Shown: positions 23,206-34,366, counted from the stretch's first letter. The stretch: 64,000 bases of DNA from Molanna angustata (GCA_963576475.1 OY754979.1:26640034-26704033), one strand, 5' to 3'. Notes: generated from the sequence alone by a model not told the origin. Numbers and translations are program-made.

Positions 23206-23869
23206 AAAAGATAATAATAATATTATAAAAAAGTACTATACCTACTAAAGCAGTGCCTAACAGCAAGCAAATTAGTAATAACTCAATAACAAAAAGAAAA
23301 TAAATTTGTTTTGGTGAAATAAAACAATTTATGACACAATTTAATGACACTGCCTAGTATCATCCAGGAACCAGTAACCATCTTTAGCCTTTTCTTCATG
23401 GTCACAATCCTAGGATTGGTTTGCACTGAGCACTCTGTCTATCTCTCCACATATCTCTGTTATCCGTCAGCCTCTTCATCTCTTGGACGCTGCTGCAGCG
23501 TACATGACTGATCACCAGGGTCTTATTCCAATTCACGTGTAATATTTTGGGATTAGTTCCGCTTATCTTTACGTATCACTGAATGTAAAGTAAAAGTTAC
23601 GTATCAGGAGCTGTCATTCATAACTATAATCTGTGAAACGAACGAATATGTGTAGGCGTCGCTTTATGTCTTCACACAAAACTCAACACCAACTAGATAT
23701 GCCGCATAAAACATTGAGAATAAATTCGCCCGTCGAATGTCATACGTATTTCGCTCCATTACGAATATCGCGTTACGAACGGCGAATGGAGTTTTTAAGC
23801 GATAAAAGAATCGGAACGGGCCTACTGGTTAATATAATTGTCTCTATGGCGACTTCTATAGTTTCTGCC

Positions 23870-24500
23870 CTCCGTCATTCTCTTGGCGAGCAGACTCGAA
23901 CGCCTGACCTTATGGCCTATCCATTTGGATCTTCATCTTTATCTATCTTTGGGCCTAGGTTGCGGCTCTAAGGGCCTAGGTTGCGGCTCTAAGGGCCTGG
24001 GCAGTAAAGGCGGGGGTGGGCGGCCGACGCTGTTGTGCCCTCGTCAATTCTGTACTTAGAGAAGAGCAGGACGGACGCCTCTAGTCTCGCTCGGCAGTTA
24101 CTCGTCAAACTGTGGCGAATGTTGTTGTGTGGTTCGGGCACACCGCCGGCGCAGACGTCGGGTCAGACATCCTGTGTTGACAACTAGACGTCAAATCTGA
24201 CAGGTGATGATTGCGTCAGATGCCCCCGGTGTTAGCCCGCGGAACCTTCGGACGCCAACACGAGAACCGAGGGGTCGGGGTACAAGCCCTTCCGACTCGA
24301 AACGGAGTGTACATAGCGGCCGATTTTGAGACCAATCGGAGGCCCTGACGTGTGAGGTTGGATTCTCGGGGGCTGTGGTTGAACCCGATGGATGGTGGAT
24401 ATTTTGTGTTTGTCCGATGTTGCGGCTGCGTCCGGTGGTGAACAGGGCCAATGGGCTCTATAGCGTCGCCGGCGTGGAAGTGGATCGCGATCTCCCTCGA
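23870..24500. other. GC-rich island just upstream of exon B
   Basis: Markedly richer in GC and CpG than the rest of the window. It includes a tandem GGGCCTAGGTTGCGGCTCTA (at about 23950 and 23971). Both strands carry open frames, the longest at 24191-24451 (-, 86 codons). None has a recognised domain. It may be a mobile-element fragment or an alternative promoter region for the RGK gene; the sequence alone does not decide. Confidence 0.4.
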
Positions 24501-24556
24501 TATCTACCTTCAGAGTATATTTTTTTTATACTATGTATTTATTTTCTTTTTTCTAG

Positions 24557-24665
24557 GTTCCAAAGTACCGAATAGTACTATTGGGCGACTCGGGCGTTGG
24601 AAAAACAGCTCTGGTCTCTCAATTTATGACTTCGGAGTATATGAACACCTATGATGCTAGTTTGG
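24557..24665 (+). CDS. RGK-family small GTPase, exon B (P-loop, switch I start)
   Basis: The exon lies between acceptor TTTTCTAG (ends 24556) and donor GTAAGT. It starts in phase 0, encodes VPKYRIVLLGDSGVGKTALV and SQFMTSEYMNTYDASL (36 codons) and ends one base into the next codon. GDSGVGKT is the G1/P-loop that binds the nucleotide phosphates. SQFMTSEYMNTYDASL is the helix leading into switch I, and it lacks the Ras-type YDPT threonine, as in RGK proteins. RGK GTPases are known to sit at the membrane and cytoskeleton and to restrain voltage-gated calcium channels. Neighbouring exons keep frame, so this looks like a live host gene. Confidence 0.9.
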
Positions 24666-24723
24666 GTAAGTGTTGATTTAAATTGTTTTTTTTTTATAAA
24701 TACGAAATAAATACAAAATTTGG

Positions 24724-25403
24724 GGGGCAAGTCTGGTCAACCAGCGATATCGACCGCCGTGGCACAGTGGTAAGCCGTTGAGTTTCTGTGCGGGGGTTCT
24801 GGGTTCGATTCCCAACAGAGGAGAAATTTATTTAAATTCATTTCGTACGCTAATGTTGCTTCTTTGGGCTGAAAACACTGGTTAGTTGGAAGAAATTGCA
24901 ATAAACTCGCCACTTGCGCAAGGTGCAAGGAAGTGTTTATTATTATTATTATATCAAAACCATCCATTTTTACCCATATCATGGGCATAATTATATTATG
25001 GAGTTATTTAATATCTTAAAATACTACGATATTTTCATCCTTAAACTTCTAAAATTGATCATTTAATTTTTTTTTCAGTTCTGTTGTTTTTGAATTTCAT
25101 CTGCATGGTTACCCTATGTATATTTTTTGTTATTGTATATTTCATTTTTAATTATAATTTATTGTTACAAGTAATTAATAAGCACCCAACTGGCGACTCT
25201 AGTAACATATTATTTTAAATATTAATTTTTTCACAAATGTGACTTTATTTAACCTCGAAACAAGTTTATCCTAGTGAGGTTGAATAGCATAATATTATAT
25301 ATATTTTGTTCTGAATGTAAAAGATTCTATAAATGCATAAATGAAAAATTAATATGGGTAACCATTGATGGTTTTGATTTCGCCCGTTGACCAGACTTTC
25401 CCC
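24724..25403. mobile_element. MITE with ~45-bp inverted ends, carrying a nested SINE
   Basis: Left end GGGGCAAGTCTGGTCAAC matches the complement of the right end (GTTGACCAGACTTTCCCC, 25386-25403). Pairing continues inward after removing the SINE (AAAACCATCC...TACCCATAT versus ATGGGTAACCATTGATGG). It lies 58 bp after exon B. Confidence 0.7.
24752..24950 (+). mobile_element. tRNA-derived SINE
   Basis: The head has an A-box-like TGGCACAGTGGTAAGCC and a B-box GGTTCGATTCC, the RNA polymerase III internal promoter of tRNA genes. The body ends with a LINE-like 3' tail (AGTTGGAAGAAATTGCAATA, GTGCAAGGAAGTG) and (TTA)n. ATATC is duplicated on both sides (24747-24751, 24951-24955). The 3' half alone recurs at 37270-37375. 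Confidence 0.8.
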
Positions 25404-25409
25404 TGTATT

Positions 25410-26170
25410 ATTTTATCAACTGTAACCTAACTGTGTGTAACTATGGAAAAAGCTTACAATCATTATTGTTTAATTTGAACAAAATCGATTTATCGAAATG
25501 TTTCATTTTGTTTTTATTTCGTTTATTTACTACTTTAAAAAACTTCAAATAATCGTCCTATTATATTGATTTTAGGTAATATTTATTTCAGTAAAAAATA
25601 AAGTATCTAGATTATAGTTTTTGGATTTTGGAAGGATAAGCGAAGATGTCAGCGAATTCTACAAATCCACCAGTCTTTAAATCTTGCACGATGAAAGTTG
25701 TAACAAAGTAGGCGTGATTGACATAATTTGCATGAAAAAGAAATCAAAAGAAACCATTTTCTTAATTATATAACATCTTCCCTTATACTTCTTTTCGTTT
25801 TCGATTTGCAACTAACATGATATTATTTCATTTATCGCGAATTACTTATTAATTTTTTTACAACCTATATTATGGACATGTTTGATTGTACCCAATCGGT
25901 TGATTTAAATTTTTCATATAAATGATATTTTTTTTAAATAAAAATGAATATGTCCTTGTTTAACAAGTAAACATACATCTTCCTACGTTCCATAAAATAA
26001 GCATAAATGCTTGTGCTGTAGGTGAACGAAACTTTTTTTTAGTTTTTAGTCATATTTTTTTAGAACTTGTTATACCTATACTTATGTGATTAGTATGTAT
26101 TTGGTCTTATTTTTGTACATATTTTTTATATAATTTTCAATTTGACTGTATACTGATCCAAATAAATAAA
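25410..26170. other. AT-rich intronic DNA
   Basis: No gene seen. Confidence 0.4.
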
Positions 26171-26171
26171 T

Positions 26172-26440
26172 ACACCCATATACGAAGAAGCTTAGGAGTG
26201 CGCGATATATCCCAGAAGCTCCAAGAAAACAGACTGAGATGGTACGGACATGTTTGTAGACTACCGGTATACATAGGGAATGTAGACCAAAACTTAAAAG
26301 ATCCAGAGGGAGACCAAAGCGCAACGGAGTTGCCGCAAAGAATGCGCAGAACCGAGAACATTGGAAGCGTAAGACGCAGAAAGCAGACCCTAACATCATG
26401 TGGGACAATGCTGAAGAAAAGAAAGAAGATTAAGAATACA
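26172..26440 (+). pseudogene. LINE ORF2 tail fragment
   Basis: The + frame contains LQENRLRWYGHVCRLP, the RLRW.GH signature of RTE-like LINE C-termini, followed by frame-broken basic sequence (PQRMRRTENIGSVRRRKQTL). The ORF continues by chance into the tandem repeat downstream. Confidence 0.55.
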
Positions 26441-26536
26441 ATAAAAATTGTGCAAAAAACTTGCTCTAATAATAATCAATTATTTGTATTAACGAAGTAT
26501 GTTTCAAAGGAAAACCCATCACGAAAATTCAGAAAT

Positions 26537-26897
26537 ACAAATATTCAACTTAACCGACAAATCAAAGAATATTTAGGAATTCGAATTTGGAAGTTCAAAT
26601 ATTCAACTAAACCGACAAATCAAATAATATTTAGAAATTCAAATTTAGAAGTTCAAATATTCAACCAAACCGACAAATCAAAATTCAAATTCAGAAGTTC
26701 AAATATTCAACTAGACCGACAAATTGAAGAATATTAAGAAGATCAAATTTAGAAGTTCAAATACTATTCAACTAAACCGACAAATCAAAGAATATTCAGG
26801 AATTCAAATTCAGAAGTTCAAATATTCAACTAAATCAGAAATCCAACTAAACCAACTAATCAAATAATATTCAGAAATTCAAATACTCAACTAAATC
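26537..26897 (+). repeat. ~58-bp tandem repeat, about 6.5 copies
   Basis: Unit landmarks: AAATATTCAACTAAACCGAC, AAATCAAAGAATATTTAGGA, ATTCAAATTTAGAAGTTC. One copy is shortened and another expanded. The array resumes diverged after a SINE insertion (27060-27180). Confidence 0.85.
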
Positions 26898-27060
26898 TTA
26901 ATTAAGGTGGGGGGTGGCAGAGCTGCTTGCGCGCAGGGTATGTAATCCAGTGGTTCCGAGTTCGAATCCTGTCACGACCTATTGCGTTCACCTATAGCAC
27001 AAGCATTTAAGCTTAATTTAGGGAACGTATGAGAAAGTATATGTACATTTAAAAAAAAAA
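26898..27060 (+). mobile_element. tRNA-derived SINE inside the 58-bp array
   Basis: GGTGGCAGAGCTGCTTGCGC (A-box region) is followed by a B-box-like GAGTTCGAATCC, then TCACGACCT, a short body and an A10 tail. It is the same family as the minus-strand copy at 43150-43320 (TGGCAGAGCGGTTAGCGC; GTTTGAACCCTG). It interrupts a repeat unit between ACTAAA and CGACAAATC. Confidence 0.75.
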
Positions 27061-27439
27061 CGACAAATCGAAAATACTTATTCATAAATTCAAATTCAAA
27101 AACACAAATCAAAAAATATTCAGCTCTTCATTTATTCAACCAAATCGACAGCTCAAAGAATATTTAACTCCGTTCAAATTGCGGGAAAAGGTATACTCCC
27201 ACTTCATTAAATTCTTCGAAAAAAACGTAGGTTCGGATTTGCCGTCTTGAAATTTTATAAATTTGAAGTCGTGAATTAATTACAAAGTCATTGTTGGTTT
27301 TAATGAAATTAATTAAGGCGATAAAAATCTAATTAAGCCTTAAATACTTTTCATCTTTGACGGCTTATGTAATTATAAAAATTTATTTATTGAAATGCAT
27401 CAAATGATAATATCTAAAAAGATCGTATCAACAATCATT

Positions 27440-27760
27440 AATAAAATTAAAGAAAATACGCAGAGATAGTTTGGCCACATGGAAAGGATTAATGAAGAAC
27501 GCCAGACGAAGAGAACTTTAAAGTGTCACAAGATCGTTCAAAAAATGGATGAAACGACTCAATTCCCGAATGATTCCCGATTTCGATTCCCGGTGGAAAC
27601 ACAGTTTTAATTGTGTTTTCAGTCTGGATCTGTGAGACGATTAATATCGTAAGTCTCCTGAATGTGGCAACTTGTTACTGGGTGCGTGTTAAATAATTAT
27701 TTGACATAGTACCTGTTAGTTGCCCGAGAAGCAATATTAAATAAATAAATAAATGTAAGA
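27440..27760 (+). pseudogene. LINE tail remnant followed by SINE-like 3' end
   Basis: A + frame reads FGHMERINEERQTKRTL after a stop, a decayed LINE ORF2 tail. It is followed by TTCGATTCCCGGTGG (B-box-like) and a sequence related to 30085-30150 (GAATGTGGCAACTTGTTACT, GGGTGCGTGTTA), ending in (AAAT)n. Confidence 0.4.
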
Positions 27761-27794
27761 ATCTTGAATGCAGACGAACAGGTTCCGGGTTGCA

Positions 27795-27865
27795 GATTGC
27801 AAACCCTCCCCAACGCTACGTAAAACGCTTCTTCGGGAAGAAAATAATGGATCCAAAACTAATGA
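27795..27865 (+). repeat. 3' fragment of the CR1-group element
   Basis: Matches 3540-3600: GCAAACC.TCCCCAACGCTA, CGCTTCTTCGGGAAGA, ATGGATCCAAA. Confidence 0.65.
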
Positions 27866-28660
27866 AAAAATATATATACATATATATAACCTTATTGGCG
27901 CCATATTTTAAATATCTATGAATATTTTGCATTCTTTGTCAGCATTATGCACTCTCCTGACAAATAAAACGACCAGCCTTTTTATTTACTTCAGCAAAAA
28001 AAATAAAAAAAAAGCATATTATATCGCTGATTATAGTGACTGAAAACATAATAAATTAAAACCGACTAATGCATTATGAAATTTCGTGTTAGTAAGGATA
28101 AATATCGCGTGCGTACGTGATTTAAATTATCGGAAACCAAAAATTTGTTGATTTTTTGCATTTTAAGATCAAGTTGATTTTTTGCATTGACTTTATTTCT
28201 CCACGGCACATAGTTATGGAGTGATTTCAAAAAAATCCTCTGAGACAGGGTATTTTTAAAAATGTCTTAATGAGAATTAACGCTGAACATGAAAATTTTG
28301 TGACGAACATTCGTTAATAATTAAAGTTATAATGAGTATTATTGCAAGTATTTTTAACATTTCTTTAGTGAATGTTCGTTAATAATTAAAGTTATAATAA
28401 TAAGTATTTTTATAAGTATTTTCAACATTTCTTTAGTTCGTTCGTTAAACGCCAAATTCTTAATAAATAAGTATTTTTTTTGTTGTTGTTTATATTTTGT
28501 ATTCGTAGAGAGTAGAGAGTTGGCCCACCACCACCCAGACTCGCTTTAGGAGATGAAGTCTCCTATTCGAGTCCACTGAATACGCCAGCAAAAGGCGCAC
28601 TTAAAAAGTGTGCCGCGTATAGGTATTTTGTATTGTAAAGATCACTCGTATTATCTAGCC

Positions 28661-29236
28661 CAGTGATGGGCAAACTTTTTAAAGGGAGAGCCAAATAAAA
28701 TAAAATACTATCTTGGCGGGCCGAAAAAAAATTGAAGCAAAATGATTTTTATTAGTGATAAACTTTATTTTTGATTTTTACATCATACACAACTTATATT
28801 ATATAGATTATACTCATATTATTACAAAAAAAAGTTACAAAAATTGATTATTTCTTTAGAAGAGTATGGCTTATCTGGTAGAAACTGGGATGAGCTGATT
28901 CTGAGCCACCTTACTTTAGCATAGTTACTTACTTAAGCAGAATATTCAGACTGCAATGAGTCAAGAAACTCTCGAAATTATCTATGATTGAGTGCTCGTG
29001 AACGAATGTTATTAACAAGCTTAATAACAACATCAAGCATATGCTTCATGTTTAGAGCAGATTTACACAGAACTTCCTGATGTATGACACAATGAAGAAA
29101 CACTACCTCGTTCCCAGGAAATGATTCCTTAAATATGCCTACAAAACCAGATTTTATTCGAAACCATGTCGCGGGCCGGATTGACTACCCCGAAGGGCCG
29201 CATTTGGCCCGCGGGCCGTACTTTGCCCATGACATG
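28661..29236. mobile_element. hAT-type DNA transposon remnant with 8-bp target duplication
   Basis: Ends CAGTGATGGGCAAACTTTTT and (complement) CATGTCATGGGCAAAGTACG are flanked by ATCTAGCC at 28653-28660 and 29237-29244, the 8-bp duplication expected of hAT elements. A transposase remnant lies inside on the minus strand. The subterminal GCGGGCC motifs near both ends are also typical of this group. Confidence 0.85.
28933..29155 (-). pseudogene. hAT transposase fragment
   Basis: The minus frame reads KSGFVGIFKESFPGNEVVFL, HCVIHQEVLCKSALNMKHML and DVVIKLVNNIRSRALNH, then a stop codon, then FREFLDSLQSEYSA. This is the conserved CxIHQE..C core of hAT transposases related to GTF2IRD2/ZBED5-like proteins. 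It is internal, without catalytic ends, and has an in-frame stop, so it is inactive. Confidence 0.75.
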
Positions 29237-29244
29237 ATCTAGCC

Positions 29245-30158
29245 ATTATTTTAATTGTATAAAAGCATCAGAGAACTTAACTGGTTTTGTATATATATTG
29301 TTTTTTTGTTTTCCCACAAGCTGTATATGACTGACTGTTCCCAGAACTAAATAAAATTAAAATAAAATAAAATATGTTAAACAGTGTGTTTCTAAAAAGA
29401 GCATAATATTTGCGAAATTTGATTTCTAAGTGGGGTTTTAATATTTATATGCCCCCTTAAAGTCTTTTTATGAGAAAACAATGAACTTTTTTTCTGACAT
29501 TTGACATTTTTTGCTAGGGGCCACACTGAAACACGCGGTGAGCCGCAGTTTGCCCAAGGCTGATCCAATTTATGACCTTATTTATGTAAATGTAAAATTT
29601 GTAACCAAGTACGTTCTATCGATGTTGTGGTTATTTTCTGAATCGTGTTTAAATGAGGTGTATTCAAAATGGGTAAAACCCACAATGTTTTATCTTAAAT
29701 ACAACTTGTCGAGTACCCCATTTCCTACAGTATATTTTTCTCTCTTTGGTTCAAAAATAAGGAAATGAATAGTCCTTAGTCAGAAGGTACAAAAATAACT
29801 TAAATATCTTGTAAAATATTTGTACACGAAAACATCGTGAATTTCCGAGAAAAAATAATGCTGTTGTTCTGTTCTACAACAATGGCCTAAGGCGCTCATC
29901 CTGCGGAAAATTCGTCATCATAGATGAAATCGTTTTGATAAAATTATTTTTCGTTCTGCTTACGTCTTATTTGGCAAAAAGACAACAGTATCAAATTTCT
30001 ATACAAAAAGATGAGGTTGATATGTCACGTTCTTGTGGTTTTGTGATATAAAACAAATAATAAACGTTGCTATCTGATAATATCAGATTCTGTGAGACTA
30101 CAGGACGTGGCAACTTATTATTGAGTGCGTGTTACAATAATATTTGACATATGGACCG
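29245..30158. other. AT-rich intronic DNA
   Basis: No gene seen; the 29511-29768 ORF has no recognisable motif. Confidence 0.4.
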
Positions 30159-31317
30159 GTATTACAGTCGGCCATCAACTCATTGAGTTTGTTAAACTCA
30201 AGATTAATGTTAAGGGGAGATTGAATCCATTTCCGTATTACAGTGCAATATGACATGTCAGATACTAAGGCCCGAGATTTCAGTTGGCCCTTAAATCGTT
30301 GGATTTGGTAATCCAAGTTAAAAGTTTAGGGAAGAATAAATTTCATTCGCGTATTTCAGTGCAAAATGAAACGTCAGTTACGTAATCTTCAACTATAGAT
30401 ATATTTTACGTTTTTCTATGGTTATTGTCTATAACGCATCTGTCAAATTGTAATAACCTTTAATGATACGTGACGCGAAGCTGTGACTAAATATTATTTT
30501 ATTATTATAACAACACATTATTTTATTTGTTTCATTACACAGCATGTTACTTTTTAAATTTTTTATACCGATCGATGTTTTTTTTAATTAAAATCAAACA
30601 TTGTAGTGAAAAAATGTCATTGAATATGTACTACGTACGTACGTAGTTGTAGTACTTCAATTCAAAATGTATGTACATTTTACAGATGGATATGGAACTA
30701 AGTGATAATGGTAAAATAGTGTCTTATGTAGAAAATTTAAGAATACACATTATATTTATAGAAACAGGATGGATCAATTTAAAAAGTGGGATGAAAAAAC
30801 ATCGCAAAAATAAAGTTGCGTGCCTGACGTTTCATTATGGCTGACAGTTTATTTCGTTTGTTGTCAGGCAATACATTATAATTATGTAAAAAAGAAAACA
30901 TTAAATACATGAACCACTTCTATATCAAGTCTTTTATTTTAACAACAAAAATAAATCATGATTATAATTATTATGCATAGTTATTTGTAGTATAAAATGA
31001 AATAAAACATTAAAGCGTGCGGCGATTAGTACGCCACCTGGCGAAAAAGACTAGAAACAATACTTAACTCAAGATTAAGACATGCGATCCGCCAGAAACG
31101 TTGAGTTAAATATTTGTCGTTTAGTGACGTATTTAAGGGAAGATTAGGTACTGAAATACGCAATATTTTTGTAAAACTTGAGTTAAACTCCTAAGGGCCG
31201 ACTGAAATACTGGGCCTTAGTGACGTATTTGAGGGAAGATTAGGCCTAAACGGACACTGTAATACGCTATATTTTTGTAAAACTTGAGTTTAGCTCTTAA
31301 GCTGAGACTGTAATACC
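30159..31317. mobile_element. 1.16-kb MITE with duplicated subterminal repeats
   Basis: The ends are GGTATTACAGTC and GACTGTAATACC. Each end carries two related ~105-bp modules in tandem. The inner pair has TTTCAGTTGGCCCTTAA (30275) and CTAAGGGCCGACTGAAATAC (31191). The modules are inverted between left and right. The middle is AT-rich and encodes nothing recognised. Confidence 0.65.
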
Positions 31318-32309
31318 ACCCCATAGTATGTCCTTTCATTACGAAAATGTCTAAATCAACGGGAGACCGCGGATAAAAGGATTTTACCCGCGGGGTGTGA
31401 TGTTATGAGTCCCGTATAAATTCAGTCAACCTTTTGACATCTCTTATATACTAAAATTCAGACGGATAAATTTAGACGAATCATAATAGGACTTAGTTCA
31501 TGTTTTTGACGACATTTTTCGTCATACAAAGATAAGGAATTTTTCCCGTAACATTTTAAACATTTTGTATAGTATGAAATATTTTAACTCAGTTATATTT
31601 ATTAGAAAACAATGCGAAATTTGGTTTTAATTGTATTTTCTATGGACAGTATCAAATTATATCTATCTAGCTCTATCGCATTCGAAATTACTGTCCGTAC
31701 TCTTTGTGTCAACATCCGTAGCTTTGACGATTAATATATAGTATCAATATTTTAATATGAAAATGTAGAATTTTTTCGACATCCATGAATATTTCATAAT
31801 CATTCATTCATACCATCACGGCAATTTCTACCACCTCGGAACAGGCTTGGCCTTGTGAGATGGTACAAACCAACCCAATTTATTTGTTAAATTGCTTAGT
31901 TAAAATAATGTAATGTTTGGCATTTATAATAAAAAATATATTTATTTATTTATTTATTTATATTCGTGAAACAAACAGCTTAATACAATATAAGGGATTA
32001 ACAATAAAATAATAACAACTATGCCAATAACATGTTTCCACAAGTATACAGATAAAATTATATTATGTAAGAAGTAGGAAGTAAATATTATTGAGTTAGG
32101 AGGGAGTTAAGAGGGAATAGGGAGGGAAGAGGGGGAGTACAGAAGGAGAGGGATTAGTTTATATGAATAATTATTGTAAGAGAAGTTTTGATTTGATATT
32201 AGTTATTGAGGAGTTGAATAAGTCAAATTCGTTTAAGTGCTCATTGAAGAAGTGTGATGCTCGATATATGAATGCATGCTGTTTAGCGCTTGTGTTACAG
32301 TGAGGCAGC
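31318..32309. other. Non-coding intronic DNA
   Basis: No gene seen. A piece at 31795-31870 begins like the TATA-containing dispersed repeat (CATACCATCACGGCAATTTC) but then diverges; (TTTA)n at 31940-31965. Confidence 0.4.
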
Positions 32310-32465
32310 CACAATGTGGGTTACCAACGACAGGTGGGCGGGAGTACATTTCCTTATAAAAGAAAGCACAACCATGCATGTTTTCCCATACGACAACCTT
32401 ACCTTAAAAGATACAACATTCAGAATAGAAGGTGAACCTCATTACTGAACTATGTGAGATGTATT
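32310..32465 (+). repeat. Dispersed TATA-core repeat, copy 2
   Basis: Contains CACAATGTGGGTTACCAACG, CCTTATAAAAGAAAGC, AGGTGAACCTCATTACTGAA and CTATGTGAGATG, matching 22995-23205 and the minus-strand 36238-36465. It ends only ~43 bp before exon C. Confidence 0.55.
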
Positions 32466-32507
32466 TTTACTTGTATATATTTCTATAAATTACATTTTTA
32501 CTTTCAG

Positions 32508-32599
32508 ATGATGAATTTGGTGAAAAGTCCGTAAGTGTCCTCTTGGATGGCGAAGAGTCTGAGCTGGTTTTCATAGACCATCCATCGGTTGAAATGTCG
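32508..32599 (+). CDS. RGK-family small GTPase, exon C (switch I/II segment)
   Basis: The exon lies between acceptor CTTTCAG (ends 32507) and donor GTAAGC. Its first two bases complete the Asp codon opened by exon B. It then reads DEFGEKSVSVLLDGEESELV and FIDHPSVEMS, ending in phase 0. The joined protein reads ...DASL-DDEFGEKSVSV.... In ordinary Ras proteins this position has DTAGQE; here IDHPSVEMS replaces the DxxG motif, as known for insect RGK proteins, which are poor GTPases. The next exon (expected to carry NKxD) was not found up to 64000, so the following intron exceeds 31 kb or the rest lies elsewhere. Confidence 0.9.
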
Positions 32600-33070
32600 G
32601 TAAGCATACCTTCAATTTATTTACTCCTTAGAATTTAATATTTATGCAATGTGTATAGCATTAAAATTTAATCAAAAAGAAGGTGATTTAAACTTATTTC
32701 TACTTTGTCTTATTTTTTTTTTTTTTTTTTATTTATTAGGCAATTCACACAATATTGTATGATTTGTGCCATAATTGTATTCACAGAACACTCAAACTTA
32801 AAAATAAACAAGATGCACTATGAACAGTATCAAATAAAAGAAAGTCACTTAACACTAAAAATAAACATAAAATATCAAAAAGTACATTACAGAAGGATAT
32901 TATTTTTAACAATAAATTTTATTAGCTTACGATACTTTGTCTTATTTGTATGTATATAATATGTATTTTTTCATGAAATGGATATCAATAATTTAACTTA
33001 CTTCTAATTAAGTAAAATACTTATACATGCTTTAAAAATTATTATACTTACTTACTTTCCGTGTCCGGAT

Positions 33071-33825
33071 TCATCAAATAAAGAACTTCCAGTAGTTGGC
33101 CACATGTACGGCCCTGTCATTTGCGGCAATTAAGTCCTCCCGCACGCATGCCTCTCCGACTTTCGGACATATCAAAAGGTGTTGGTGGTCCTGTATGTCC
33201 CCGCACTCGCAGGTATCGTCCTCCTTGTAGCCCCATTTTTTGAGGTTACTATTGTAGCGCGACACCCCAGTTCTCAATCTATTTAGTGCTCTCCAAGTGG
33301 GGTATGGCAGGTTGTGTCCAGCGGCCATCTCTTCCTTCGGTTTGACATGCGCGGGGTCAGCGAAACTTTCTTGACACGGCTCAATCCGGCGCGCCTCTGG
33401 CGGGCCAGGCAGCGCGGCTGTTGATTCCACAAAGCCTCTTCTTGACTTCAGCCGGGATTGTCGGGCCTCACGGCCGTACATGGGATGTCTTTGGTCGAGA
33501 AGTTGCTTCATTCGCTCCGTCTCAGCTGCGACCTGTCTTCTGATTGTGGGAGGGGCGATACCCACGATTGGGTAGATCTCGCTGATTGGTGTCGGCTTAA
33601 GGCATCCGGTCACGGTGCGAACCGCATCGTTCACGGCCACGTCAACATTCTTCGTATGCACGGAGTTGTACCATACAGGTGCAGCGTATTCTGCCGCTGA
33701 GAAGCACAGCGCTAGAGTCGAGGTGCGGAGGACATGAGGTTGTGCCCCCCATTTGGTATTTGTTAGTTTCCGAATGATGCCGTTTCTTGTGTTGACCTTC
33801 TTCCCCACCTCCTGACAGAAATTAT
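33071..33825 (-). pseudogene. LINE ORF2 C-terminal fragment, jockey-superfamily type
   Basis: The minus frame is open from about 33825 (FCQEVGKKVNTRNGIIRKL) to a stop at 33074, ~250 codons. Landmarks: KLTNTKWGAQPHVLRTS, LCFSAAEYAAPVWYNS, SGIAPP-like VGIAPPTIRRQVAAE, and a terminal CCHC-like CECGDIQDHQHLLICP. The reverse transcriptase core is missing, so it is a 5'-truncated copy, but the remaining frame is unbroken, suggesting a fairly recent insertion. A decayed relative lies at 46545-47790. Confidence 0.8.
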
Positions 33826-34296
33826 TATGAAAGAAATGGAATTGTTAAGAAATGGAAAAGAACTCGTTTTAAGTTAAAAATACTCGTTCATTTCATCTCG
33901 AATATTTTCTCACAAAAACGCCATTTTTTCACAGTTTGACAAAATATATTGTTGTATAAAAAAAACATAGCAAAATCACAACTCTTAAATTTAAATAAAC
34001 GTGGAACATAATATTTCAAGTATGCATTTGTAGGTGTACCTACCACTATGTTTTTACACAGAATAATAAAAAGGCTTTATTATTATTATTTATTTATTTA
34101 ATTTTACTAAGGACATCACACAGTACATGCATAAAATTATTGAAAGTAAATAAATAGAAATACAAAAATAACATGTACCTACCTCTGACGTACTATACCT
34201 AATATCAAAATAATACAACAAAAAAGTGTGAATTAGTGTGGGTGCGCGCATGAGAGAAGAGTAATACATGTGTGTGTGAAAGAGATATCTAGAAAG

Positions 34297-34297
<1 letters not shown>

Positions 34298-34366
<69 letters not shown>
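34298..34366 (+). repeat. (TG)n microsatellite
   Basis: TG dinucleotides with GAG and TATG interruptions; ORFs on both strands (Cys-Val or His-Thr runs) are artefacts. Confidence 0.9.

Noticed and set aside
24755..24825. Possible tRNA gene
   Set aside because: A- and B-box are present, but the cloverleaf does not close and a LINE-like 3' tail follows, so it is a SINE.
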